From the NCBI GenBank assembly GCA_950022655.1, contig OX465579.1:45859950-45923949 (forward strand): 64,000 bases of DNA, in the 5' to 3' direction. Below the pieces are notes generated by a model that saw only the letters and a program-made list of their open reading frames with translations, was not told where the DNA came from and searched no databases. This DNA is from Alentia gelatinosa (taxonomy: Eukaryota > Annelida > Polychaeta > Phyllodocida > Polynoidae). Positions 11,172 through 22,822 of the stretch are shown here, in pieces. Position 1 is the first letter of the stretch. Each line of letters opens with the position of its first letter. The position numbers were made by a program, and so were the translations under genes.

Positions 11172-13439
11172 GGCCCAAATATGGCAGACCTGGTAGGTTC
11201 CTCAAGGACTATATTATTCAGCAATACCACCCATAATGTCATCACACATCACCTCCACGGAAGCCAAGAACAAATGAACAATCCAAATACACACCCCCAG
11301 ATACAGCCAGCTCGTGGAAGGGGCTGGTGAAGTGGGTGATAAACTGCATATATCTGAATGAAGTCCACAGATTCTGTGTCGGGACTAAGATTGTTTGTTG
11401 TTCAAAACCTCTACGCAATAACATGTACAGTGAAAGTAAGGATTGCTCTTTCGTGAGAAATTTGGTGTGAAAAGACTAGAGGCGAATGTTTACATGCTAA
11501 GATACTCTGAGTGGGTAAAAGGGAATGACGATTTGTACGTAAGGCGAGAGCAGTTGTATGAGGAAGGCTAAAGAAGAACTTCATTTTGTGTATTTGTCCA
11601 GAAATTATGATCTCCGAAATTCCTGAGCCCGATGAAGGGTACGCACAAAGAAGAACATATCCCGGCTGTGGCCCCAGTGACATACAAACGGTGGCGTGCG
11701 GCCCGGAACGGGTGCTCGCCTCTCACACCACAAATGATTAGAATTAATCATTTACCCTAATGAATCAACCGCCGCCTCCCCCGGACCACCAATGGACAGA
11801 CGGGAGTCATGGCTGAAGGTGTTTCCAGATTCCTATTGACTGACTTTACCATTTGGCTCGTGAAATACATTATACTGTATTATTACTGAACGTGTGGGTT
11901 GTCGATGACTGTATGTTCACAGTAGCTGTGTCTAGAGTATATATATCTAGTGCTATCGCAGAGGGCTTGGTCCTGTTTGGTGATCCTGGAGGTCAAAGCT
12001 CCGACAGTTATTCATTGACACTTTACAATTTGCCTATATATGATTGACTACAATTCCATCGTTCTTAATATCAAGCACAACTACTCCTGCCATTTGTGGT
12101 TATCATTTTTTGACCGGGCGATCAAACAAGTTTCCTGTTCAATATCACGAACCCCATATATCGATACATATATAATCCCTGAATAATCCATATAATGTTA
12201 CATTCAAGGTCTCATAAACCTTCAAAAATGTACGGTTATACAAAACGTCAATACCGTATCATTCGTATATCAAAACTTTGAAAAATGGGGAATATGTCAT
12301 ATTTAATGCATGGCATTTAGTTTACGGCAAAATATTTACTCTCCTTGGCATGCCATTTTGTTTACACAAAATGTTAACTCTGCCCACAGATGAAGAATAT
12401 TGTCGAAGATTTATTGTATTATCATCATATCTATAAATATAAATGTGTATGTTTAGTATTAGCTTGGGGAATTTCATCGTGGCTGACTGCAGTGTATGGA
12501 TTTCGATGGAGTAGTTTTACCAGATATCTGCGTTGAGCATGAGTCTTTTCTATTCACTCAGTATTCCCTTCAGTATGAATTGGTATGTCTCTTTTATTAC
12601 ATCAGCATTGCGCCTTGTACATAATAATTCTAATAAATACCGTATGATTTTACTCCCTAATATCATGTTTAGTGCGACTACGTGCATAAATGACTGTAAG
12701 TAATGCGTTGGACAGTGTATTAAACTTGAAAACATAGTACTAGCTCTATAGTGTGGTCGTGCTAATGATTGCATAGATGAATAAATCTCGGATTGCATAT
12801 ATGTTAACGTGTATGCTTAACAGGTTAGAAATCATTGTGATCGGAGACTTTCAGATTCTCCGCACGTCATCCACTTGCACAAATATCCTTATTTGTTTCG
12901 GAATATGATGATGAATAAGAAATAAAACACAATATTGATCTCCACAGGTAACTCTGTCGTTTCCTTAGAGTATCATTATCTATTCTATAGTTTTTGCTAC
13001 ACACAGAATACAGAACAGACTTCCAACCACCAGGAAACCACACGCGTCAACTATAATAGTAAACAATCTGCTAAATTATAGTTGTTGGATTGCAAGTGCC
13101 TACACGAAGTTAGAAAATATGAAGGATGAGTGACCCTTCTATAGTAGACATGTTTGCCACCTGCCAATACATGAAGGAATCCTCACAATACCCACAGAAA
13201 ACATTTATGTCACACTCTTGAGAACATAACATATGTGTAATTCTAACAAAACTCAGTTCTAAGACGACAATTGGGTGTAACATTATCTCAATTTTACTAA
13301 GAAATGAAATAAAACAATCAATGAAGATTTCCCATGCAACATGTTGAAACATATAGTATACAATGATGAAGGGCTCTGTTACTACAAAAGATGAATCAAT
13401 ATTCAACATAAAAAGTGGCAGATTAGAACGTAAGTATTG

Positions 13440-13443
13440 CCAG

Positions 13444-13482
<39 letters not shown>

Positions 13483-13749
13483 GAGAGAGACCGGTAGAGA
13501 GGGTAAGAGAAACTGGAGGAAAGGATGGAGTGAAACGGAGAGAGAAATAGGGACAGATGGAGACAAGGATAGGGGAAAGGGGATGGAAAAAGAGAATGAG
13601 ACGGCAAGAGGGAGGCGGAGGCACAGGATGATAGACATAAAGGAAGGTAGGAACGAAGCTGAGACAGATACAGAGGAACCAAGCCAAAGAGGGAAAAAGT
13701 GAAGGAGAAAGGGGGAATGAAAGGGAGAGAGAAAGAGGGAGAGAGAGAA

Positions 13750-13828
<79 letters not shown>
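13440..13828 (+). repeat. Polypurine tract with (GA)n ends
   Basis: Pure GA runs at 13448..13478 and 13759..13827 bracket about 280 bp of interrupted purine-rich sequence. The Ser/Leu-rich open frames this creates on the - strand are repeat artefacts. Confidence 0.9.
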
Positions 13829-13829
<1 letters not shown>

Positions 13830-14020
13830 AACAGACACTTCATTGTCATTTTCCCACTTGGTAATGCCCTCCATTTAATAATCAGACTCATCATTCTAGT
13901 ACATTTCAGCCTGCCAAATTCGGAGATTGCCGGCCTTGATCGCGATCATGTGTTACGTGTTGCTTGACAGTCAGCGAGGAGCAACTCAGCCAGCGGCGAG
14001 GTTTCCAACCACCATCCCTA

Positions 14021-14243
14021 ATTGGCTATGATTAGAGTCCATATCTTATATAAGCAGGTAATCCTATTCCCAGGGGGGAAAGATGGGTATGTGAGGGGGT
14101 TGGACGGCCGCTACTGACCAATCAACAGCCACAACACCGCCTCGCCGATGCTGGCCAATCAGGATTGACAACACAGACGTACTGGCATCATGTCAAGGCT
14201 TTGGTTCTAATTCACGCCAATCAATAGATGTCCGGCGGCCAAT
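14021..14243. promoter_or_regulatory. Cluster of five CCAAT/ATTGG boxes with a TATATAAG
   Basis: ATTGG at 14021 and CCAAT at 14118, 14155, 14217 and 14239, with TATATAAG near 14046, in a GC-richer segment. CCAAT clusters are typical of NF-Y-bound promoters or enhancers. No coding exon is evident next to it, so the target, if any, is unknown. Confidence 0.3.
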
Positions 14244-15537
14244 ACTGCCTTACTCGTGGTCGTGTTTGGATGTCGGCTTAACCCTGGAGCCCAACCCAAG
14301 ACAATCTCAAAGGCAGACACGGCCATACATAAATAGATAAATAAATGCACGCCCAGAAACAGACAAACACATCCCCATATCAACACTTATACACACGCAC
14401 CTACATGTAAGAAAATGATCAAGTGATGCAGAACCTGAAATGGAATCATAACACACCCTCAATGATAGTCAAGCTAATTAACATACTATCCACAGACAGG
14501 TTTTAATTTTCGCTGCATAGAGAAATACATGTACTGATATTGTCAAACATGAACCGGAAAACACACACATATGTTTCGAAGAGGTGCCTATGAAACGCTA
14601 GTGAGCAATGTTACTATGCTCACACATCCCATGAACAGAGTTCAAGGTATAAATGTAGATAGCTAAAATCAATCCTAACACTCGAGAACACGGGAAGGAG
14701 TGGAAAGTGAAGGTCACTTGGCGTCTGGAATGTAATTGTCACCTTGGAGCTTGGATGGTTATTTGAGAGTGGGACCCTGTCATTAAGGCCAACAAGTGGG
14801 CCACAATGAGATTCAACAAGATCTAACAACCAAAAAGACTAGTTTAACTATGACATTATGCATGTGGTGATTAACATAGGAATGGTTCAGCAAGAATCCC
14901 TCCTTTTTCATCAATACTTTTAGTTACTACACATGAACTGAATATGTTATTGTATGCATTACAACGGATACCGAGGAACGACAGAAATCGGCAATGATAG
15001 TCCGTATATGCCAACTAGAACTGGTACTTCTGAATAAATACCATTTCGTCTCACTGCTTTTGGAATAAGACAGCTCTGTTAGCTGGGATTGGACTTGGGT
15101 AAACAAACGAACCAGAGGAAACCCGTTCACCTTGCTGATGTGGCTCGCCGGTATTTGTGGCTGAATCTAACGAGGCGTGTGAGCCTTCTAAGAATACACA
15201 GACTGTGATAGAATCAAGTAAGGGGAAGCTGAAGATTCATGAGAGGTTTGTTTTGTTTGTAACTTGATATAGGAAAGGTAAGCCTACATCTCCCGTTCAG
15301 TCATCTTGTCAGAAAGGTCTAAGTGACATATTACTCTCCCAGTATCTCTCACCGCTCCATCTTGCTATCAGATTAATATGACCACTTCTATCACGTCTTT
15401 GTATCACACACTTTGAATTGTTTTTGTGCACATCAATAACTGGAGAACACTACTCTAGACTTCACGTTCTACCCCTTTCGTGGGACGGATAGTAGGAATG
15501 AATCCTATCTAATGCAGTCGCTGTATTCCATTCGTTT

Positions 15538-15617
15538 TCATTATCAATTGCAAGACTTAATAAGAGATTACTTTCCTGTAGAAGTAATCTCTTATTAAGT
15601 CTTGCAATTGATAATGA
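15538..15617. repeat. Perfect palindrome, 35-bp arms, 10-bp spacer
   Basis: Arms 15538..15572 and 15583..15617 are exact reverse complements (left starts TCATTATCAATTGCAAGAC, right ends GTCTTGCAATTGATAATGA); spacer TTCCTGTAGA. No other copy was noticed in the window. Confidence 0.95.
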
Positions 15618-16299
15618 TCTCCATTCCAGTGAAAACCCCAAATATAGCCATGGTTATTTGTCAAACTGTATCTGTAAATATTTATAGATATAATTTTAGT
15701 GTATGATTATAGAAAACAGCGAAATAGTTCCTATTCAGTAAGGAATTAGGACTTTCTGAAATAGATCCCTAAGCACTTTATATGCATCAGGGACAATCTA
15801 AGCTGTGTCATCAAGGACATGTATAACTTACTTAGCCGTGTTGCTGTATAACTCATTTTGCACCAAGATTAAAATAGGATTTAAGATGTAAATCAAGACC
15901 GTTTAGCAACTCTACTTTTCAAATGTTATAGGGTCATGTATATTTCCCTCCAAAATCACTCCACTTGTACAAACGTTTACAAAAGTATTTTTATGTAAAG
16001 AGACTATTATCATCCTGGTCGATACATCGGCTTATTGATATCTTCATTTGACAATATAATGGTTTTATTCAAATAGATTATAGGAGCCAGGAAGATTCCA
16101 GGGGAAGGGCTTCATCAGTCAATTAATTAAACAAGAATGCAGCTTCATTGACTATTGACAGGAAATCATTAGATTAACCAAATTTACTTAAATGTCAGTG
16201 GATATGAATGGTAGAAAGAAAGGCTTTGCACTGAGAGCTTTAAAGTGAGAACTGAGTCAGGGTATCAATAGAGCAGTTTTACCTAGAAGAGAGTCTCAG

Positions 16300-16620
16300 A
16301 GGCCATGTAGATGGCGCCAGTGGTCACTAGCTGGGAACATATCTTACTGCCCCCTTCTACCTCACACCATTGCCCTCTTCACAACGCCTCTGTGGTCTAG
16401 CACCTTAGCCAATAGCGTTAATCAGATGGGTCGGACAGGGGGAGGTAGGGGGCGGGTCTTCCCTATCCAGACCCCCGTTTACCTAGGGAGGGCCTTAATC
16501 TGAGCCCGCTGACAATCAATGCGAAGGGGCGGACCCGACACCGCGTCTGCAGGGCACGAAATTGGGCCCCACTATGCCGCGCCAAAGGGGATTGCCCCAA
16601 TCTGTGGCTGCGTGTAATCT
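16300..16620. other. GC-rich island, possible regulatory element
   Basis: Contains GATGGCGCCAGTGG, GGGGGCGGGTC, AGGGGCGGACCCGACACCGC and two CCAAT motifs in an otherwise AT-rich stretch. No splice-bounded frame is convincing. Confidence 0.3.
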
Positions 16621-17119
16621 TAGCATTTTTCAAAAGGTACGTGCTAGACTCGGGAAAAATGCGTTCATTACCGAAATCATATTAGCGTTTTCATTGAATG
16701 GTGTTCGGAAAGAAGTATATAATGTTTAGTGACTAAAAACGAGAACCCAATTACAGCTATGTGAAAATTATGAATTATTGATTGTGTAACAGTATCTAAA
16801 AGCACCTATCAGGTGCCGGCACCTGTTGAGAAAAAGGCTGCGATGGGTAGTTCATGTCAAAGAAAATTAATATAGAGAGGATTGTGAACATAATTTGGTA
16901 ATCTTTTTTGTAGTTTACCCCAATTAAATCATCTAAAAACAAAGGTGAATACTAGTGAACCAGATGGAATATAATGTTCATTCCTACATTTATATTTACC
17001 TAATGGTATAGCAATAATACACAAAAATAATATGATTTTAGATAATTTGCTATTGTCATAAACTATGTATAAATGTCGCAAGAATAAGTGTTCTTAGCCT
17101 ACTACCTGATTAAGTAATA

Positions 17120-17520
17120 CTAGAAGCCAGCATATGGGAATTCTTTGTAAGGCTGGATACAAGACACAAAAGTGAGTCTTAGATGAGGACAGTTCGGCAT
17201 AGTGCCCTGGCCAGCCGCAGGGGCATGTGGCTGGATGCAAACCGAATTAGCCCTCCCTGCCCAGTCAATAGCGTCCACTCCGGAATGCTGCCCACATTCT
17301 CCAACAAATGACACCACCCATCGACAATCCAGGGCACACATTCTGATGAAGGCCCTCAGCGTTTTGCTGAGAAGGATCTGCGGCGTAGGAAAAGCAGCAC
17401 AAGTTGTGCGCTTAGCACAATTGGATCGAAATAAAGGGTTTTCACCATTGGGGTCACCCACCGCAGTGTCATTGGCCCCGACCAAGCAGAAGTAAGTCGA
17501 GGGCGGGGAGGAGAGATGGG
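17120..17520. other. GC-rich block with overlapping open frames, unassigned
   Basis: Open frames of 97 codons (+, 17202..17495) and 121 codons (-, 17120..17485) overlap on opposite strands. Neither contains a motif I recognise. Could be a remnant of a repeat or an exon of an unrelated gene. Confidence 0.25.
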
Positions 17521-20500
17521 GAGGGAGGGTATGGGCGTCAAGGCCACAGCATCACTTCGCTTCCTAATGTTTGTTACATTTTCACATACATGTAAATGTT
17601 GAACTCGTAGCGTTTTAAGAAATGTCCGTTGCCCACTGATTAATCTTTTTCTCGTTCTTTAGCAAGAAAAAGGTACATCCCTACATGACAAAATACAGAG
17701 AGAAGACATTATTGACTCACTGCTGCCTAACTCTGCTGGGGGAGGTACTGGTATGAGAATATGTCACAGGTGATGCTTCCTATTTTCTATAGACTTGGGT
17801 GGATATATTTATGAAGGTCGATTTATACTACATGCAGGCTTTGCCAAAAACTGTAAGAGATGATTAAATCTGCAAAAAAACATAGTGCAAATATTCGCCG
17901 TTACCGACAAAGTGTAGTAACACTGACCTTCTAGAGTCATTGGCAAATTTAAGCCTCCTTTCAGCTCAATGGTTCTCGTCTCCATGTGTATTTGTGCTCT
18001 TCCACGCCATCTAGCGTTTGATGCTCTAGGGAACGATGATAGTTGGACACCTTAGCGTTTCTGTGAAATCATGAAGGATGGTTGCTTGGATAATAACATG
18101 AATTTGGTGATGCGTTTTATGCCATTCAATGCAGTGAGTTTCCATCTCACAGCTTTCAAGAAACAGAAATAGAATCAAGACACTATCTGATAGAATCTGC
18201 CTTGAAACGATCACTGCAGGGTGCGTTATACGAATCGTTTCTACGATAGATGTAAGTAGGTGGAGCCCTCTATGGGACGGAACTGAACCCTACTGTCTGA
18301 TGCCATGCATTGATCAATATGTCTAACTAAGTAAAGAACTACAATTAAGCATATAATATTCCAGGTGTTTAGAATACAATTCTTCGACTTTTCGAAAGAT
18401 AGATTTGCTCGTAGCTGTTACTACTTATTTTCGTTGGGGTTTTGTCTAGAGCTCCTTCCTCATGGCTGCACGATGCGAACTACTTCAGCACAAATTAATT
18501 GTCCAGATACGGTATTGTACAATGACGACTGACGAATTCAATGTAGATTGGAGAGTATTTTACAACAAAATACAACATAGGTGAAAAAGTACACAGAGTC
18601 AAGTCTGTTATGACGTGTAATTAAGAAATACTCGGTTAATATTTCCAAGATATTTCACCTAAGGATTATTTCACCTCATTAATCAATGAAAATATAGATT
18701 CCTTTATGTTGTGCAACGATTCCATCAAAACAATTGCGTCTTTGATCTATAACCCTTTTGTAAATTTATTGCACTTTTTCCCTGAGGTGATACTTTCTGA
18801 CAAATGTCAATTTTTCAACAATTATTTTAAATTCCATACCTAGATCGAAATTATTATCAACAAAATTGGTCACAAGGACCATATTGATTGATACACTGCA
18901 ATAATTCCATCAATATTTTTGCACTTCCACTCATCAAATATTTTGCAGTTTGTTTGCATTATTGGACATATGTTTGTTTCGATAGAAACTTATATGCATA
19001 TCCAATCACTGTTATGATACAGGTATATTCTGAGGATTGCCTCACTTGATGGCTTATGATATCAAAGAGCACATAAATTCTTAAAAACTCTGTACTCGTC
19101 TATTCAGGAATGGATTTACAGTTTGATTGAAGGTTACTTTTTTCCTTAAATATTATCTTAGATTAATTTGAACTATAAACTCCGTTTTAAATGAACATAT
19201 CTATGAAGTAGAAGATCGTCATCATGAATATTTTCTGTTAATCAGAAGTTTTAATAAAGCAACCTCTTCTTCTTTTGAATACCCGCTTCGAACATCCGCT
19301 AACCACACACACCGCTTTTATATCTGAAATTTATTGTTTGCTCTTATAATGTCAGTGACATTGACGATAAACTATGCCTGAGATACACAGACATGAAGGT
19401 CATATTTTGCATTTTCTACTGTCTTCGATATAAATGACTCCTCTCTTGGTATATGTCATATAAGGTGTCAGCCTAAAGTTTAGTTTAGTTTATTGGAGCC
19501 CCTGCTTTCCTAGTATTTACATACAGGGGTGGAGTTCTAGTTCTGGGCGTTTCTCTGAGTCTACTGTTTGCAGACGGGCCACGGAACAAACAGATGGAAG
19601 GCCCATTTCCTTTCAGTGGTATGCAATAAATCGAGAAGAAATGCAAACATATGCCGGTACTTCAGCCCCCTACATGGTCAGATCTATACACCTGAGTTGT
19701 GCAGAGTTGTAGATATGGAAAGCCTTTTATGAAGAGAAGCACACGTGTGTAATTACATGAAAATAGAAAATGTTGAATAGCTATTCCAAGTGAAATCCTG
19801 ATAGACTTAGGAACAGCTTCTGCCGAAATTAATCCATCAATAGAGATAACAAAAGGTAATTTGTCTACATAAAGTGTTCTCAATCCTTCCTCAATTATAA
19901 GGTTCTTGGACACAAATTACTGATTTTTGCAGTATTTGTTCGTTGACTGAATGACATTTGTCACCTTAGTTCTATCGAATTGAGATAAACATACAGTTCA
20001 CACTTCTGAATGGAATAGCAATTGGTCATACATGTACTGGCTGTAAATCATGTTAGATCCATAGCACAGATAATCCATTACTGCATGATTGAACATCATT
20101 TGACTATGAGAGGAATTATGTACGGTTGACATATTCGGATAAAACAAATATATACATGAGATGAAAGCGTAAATCAAGCAAAACCTATTTCTATTGACAT
20201 GGTCATATAAATACAAGGACAGTAACAAGCAATAGCAGTTACCTTGAAGTTGAATAAATAAAAATACACATTACTAAATCGGTTCACTTCCATATTTTAC
20301 CTCAGCAGAATGGCCTATACATATATCGAAATCTGTAAAACATTTTGCAAAATGTTTCATGATACCAAGTTTTACCTCCAGTCACTAAGGTAGGGTGTCG
20401 ATGGAAATGTATTGCAAGGCGACAGAAATCCTAATAGCCGCAGCCCAGGCGATGGCTGAAATGTCCTCAGCTTGATATGCTGAAATAGAAGTTGGTCTTG

Positions 20501-20618
20501 AAATCCTGGTAATATAAATCATATATATGTATACATTCCGGGGGAACTGCATAGTTTTGACGAATAGGGATGAATATCATGTGTGATGTGATTTATGGGG
20601 AATCTGCATGCCTTGCCA

Positions 20619-20624
20619 TTTATT
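20619..20624 (-). promoter_or_regulatory. AATAAA polyadenylation signal of CUB gene
   Basis: TTTATT on the + strand, i.e. AATAAA on the - strand, 53 bp beyond the TAA at 20677..20679. This supports the end of the gene. Confidence 0.6.
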
Positions 20625-20676
20625 TGCTGTATCGTAATTCCTCGATACAGCCTCAGTGTGTCCTGTTAAGTCTATT

Positions 20677-20960
20677 TTAGCGCGGCATCAAGACGGGCAG
20701 CCTGGAGGAGCGGGGCGGGGCAGAGCGGACCATCACGGGGACAGCGCTTCTCGTCTGGACGGGGTAACTGGTGAACCACTCCTGGGTGGGGCGAGGAGCG
20801 ACTCTCACGACTCGAAGTCGAGGGCGAGGCGTATATTGGCGACAGCAGTTTAAGTTCCCGTAGCGACAGTAGCGCACGATGAGCAGACAAACCACCACTA
20901 ATATCAGGAAGACGAAGCAGATCACTACAATCAAGGCAATCTCCCAATTCTGAAGAGACC
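20677..20960 (-). CDS. CUB protein exon 3, membrane helix and tail
   Basis: Acceptor CTTTTCAG at 20961; continues the phase-1 codon. The helix NWEIALIVVICFVFL is followed by RYCRYGNLNCCRQY, positive inside, so the N-terminus is extracellular. Stop TAA at 20677..20679. The tail is GC-rich and Arg-rich with several Pro-Arg pairs. Confidence 0.82.
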
Positions 20961-22822
20961 CTGAAAAGAAAAGGATACAAATCAATGTCGTCTGAATCGG
21001 AACAAGGAGTGTTACGAAGGAAATAATGAATATTCAATGTATGGTATTGTCATCCTGCTATATTCCCATTTCACTTTTCAGTTGAAATACAAATCATAGG
21101 GTAGAGTGTATATCAAGCATAGAGTTTATTATATCCATCTATCATACGATCAAAAGACACAACACTGGATGATGATAACAGTTATTGTAGGATGCCCCTT
21201 CCAACTGGAGGTGTGGGTGTGTGTCACATGGGCAGACTTTGCCATAAAGTAGCTTGAGCTGATTATATCGTCTGTATCATATACTTTAGATGATTCTATT
21301 AGTCCCATTTTGTGAGAAAATCCCAGGCAATTTGAAATATATTCTACCCCTATTTGCAGACAGAATACTAACTGACCTTCAATATTATTGTTAAGTAAAG
21401 TAGTGTAGGGAATACGCCTTACTAAAAGGATCTGTGTTGCTGTTGGTTCCATCCACCTTCTTGTACTCTAACGAAAATCCTGTGCTGGTTCCTTGAACTG
21501 CGCTCGTCTTTGTGTGAACCACTAGAGTGTTGGTTGTGACTGTAATCTTTTGCGGCAGGGTCTTACCACAGAGCTGACCCGTGAGGTGATTTATGATAGT
21601 CGTGCTACCTGCCTGCGCCTCAAGTACCTCAACATAGTCTCGGCAACTACCATCAGCATTCTTGACCATGTCCATCTTGGTCCATGACAGCTCAGCAGTA
21701 GTTCGAGCGGTGTTGGAGACAACGTACAAAGAACATTCATAGTTGGCCGGGTATGGACTACCTTGGTTCTGTGGCATGTAAATCCTCATGTAGTTGATTC
21801 CGAGTGCATACTGCGTCTTCGTTGCACTATTACACTGCATCGGGATTGGTTCTGATATTCATTGAAAAGGGGATAACATAAGTTCAGGTCAGATGTAGTT
21901 AATGACATAAATATGAAGTTTTAAAACCCTGTCAGCCAACAAATAGTTTAAGATGATTATAGATTTAGATAATTGACGAATTACTTATGAATATTTGCAA
22001 TATGCTTTTAATTCCGCATGGATCACACCCACTTGCTAAGATAAGACTCTGAAAATGAAGCCTTTCCGTGCATTGATCTACAGCTAAAAGTGTCTCTTGC
22101 TGTCATTAATACGTCACTGTTCTTTCCCGTTCATATTAGTTATAAGGGACCCAAAACATTGTCCTATTCCATCAATACATACAGATCTATAAGGTCATTA
22201 CTAAAAGCGCAGGATGGAGAGGAACAGTGAGCTAATGGTTATGAGTTGCGTTAAACCAGGTCCACTTGAAACTGGTGGCAGACGTCCATATAAATCATAT
22301 ACTATGACAAACATCACTTCACTTGAAACTTTTTATTTGTAGACACTGTTCCTGAAAGCTTCAAACAAACAACCTCTATTGCAGGTTAAATCATAGCCTA
22401 AAAATCTGAAGGACGAAGGCTCTTTGAAATCTCTTTTTCACTATTTCATTTGATTCTTCTTGCAATTTTTTCATAATATGCAATTGTAACTTGACAATTA
22501 AAACATCACTTCTAAAGTCCGGAAAGATATCATGAGGCATCTTTTTACCATCTTAATACACATTGATACGAATTAATATGATTTGACATGATCTTATGGA
22601 TACAATGGATATATCGTATACATACATATAGACATGTAATACATTCTTATGAACATATATATAACCTATACATTAATAACATTATATTGTACTATAATTC
22701 CAAAACTATTAGTATTGTATCCCACACTTACGGTACGATATTGCTGCTATATTTCCTCCAGGAAGCAATAGAATTGTAACTCCGATGAGATAAATACCTC
22801 TTAGACCAAGACATCTTTCCAT
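20677..22822 (-). CDS. Single-CUB transmembrane protein
   Basis: Three exons in transcript order, 22732..22822, 21423..21851 and 20677..20960 (91, 429 and 284 nt), join with both introns in phase 1 to give 267 residues. Exon 1 is a signal peptide starting MERCLGLRG with core IYLIGVTILLLPG. Exon 2 is one extracellular CUB domain: IPMQCNSATKTQYALG, YPANYECSLYV, SCRDYVEVLEA, GQLCGK, GFSLEYKK, with four Cys in the C1-C2/C3-C4 pattern. Exon 3 has a membrane helix (ALIVVICFVFLILVVVCLLIV) and a tail of about 65 residues, basic, with Cys and Pro-Arg repeats and EWFTSYP. An upstream in-frame ATG at 22912 would add 30 residues before the signal and is less likely. It lies 3.2 kb downstream of the phosphodiesterase gene on the same strand. 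I do not recognise an orthologue; an adhesion, receptor or co-receptor role is inference from architecture. Confidence 0.82.
20961..21422 (-). other. CUB gene intron 2, 462 bp
   Basis: GTAAGG to TTTTCAG on the - strand; nothing else recognised. Confidence 0.8.
21423..21851 (-). CDS. CUB domain exon
   Basis: Acceptor ...AATATCAG at 21852, donor GTAAGG at 21422. A CUB domain of about 110 residues encoded by one symmetric phase 1-1 exon, the usual arrangement for shuffled extracellular domains. Conserved Cys in QCNS, ECSL, SCRD and LCGK. Confidence 0.88.
21852..22731 (-). other. CUB gene intron 1, 880 bp
   Basis: GTAAGT to TATCAG on the - strand; AT-rich, with ATA/CATA-rich sequence at about 22560..22700; no other feature seen. 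Confidence 0.75.
22732..22822 (-). CDS. CUB protein exon 1, signal peptide
   Basis: ATG at 22822..22820. The coding part ends ...TAC C with donor GTAAGT at 22731, phase 1. It joins C to AA of exon 2, making a Gln codon and the sequence AAISYQPIPMQC. The strong donor and exact phase match identify this as the CUB gene's first coding exon. Confidence 0.8.

Larger units (their letters stand above)
11172..20618. other. Convergent intergenic region
   Basis: Lies between the 3' end of the cholinesterase gene (+) and the 3' end of the CUB gene (-). Holds a polypurine/GA tract, a CCAAT cluster with a TATATAAG, a perfect palindrome and two GC-rich islands, annotated separately. 11172..13430, 14250..15530, 15620..16290 and 17530..20610 show no gene or recognisable repeat. 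Confidence 0.6.

Noticed and set aside
13110..13894. Long Ser/Leu-rich open frames on the - strand (up to 254 codons)
   Set aside because: They are translations of the (GA)n/polypurine tract and lack splice context or domain content.
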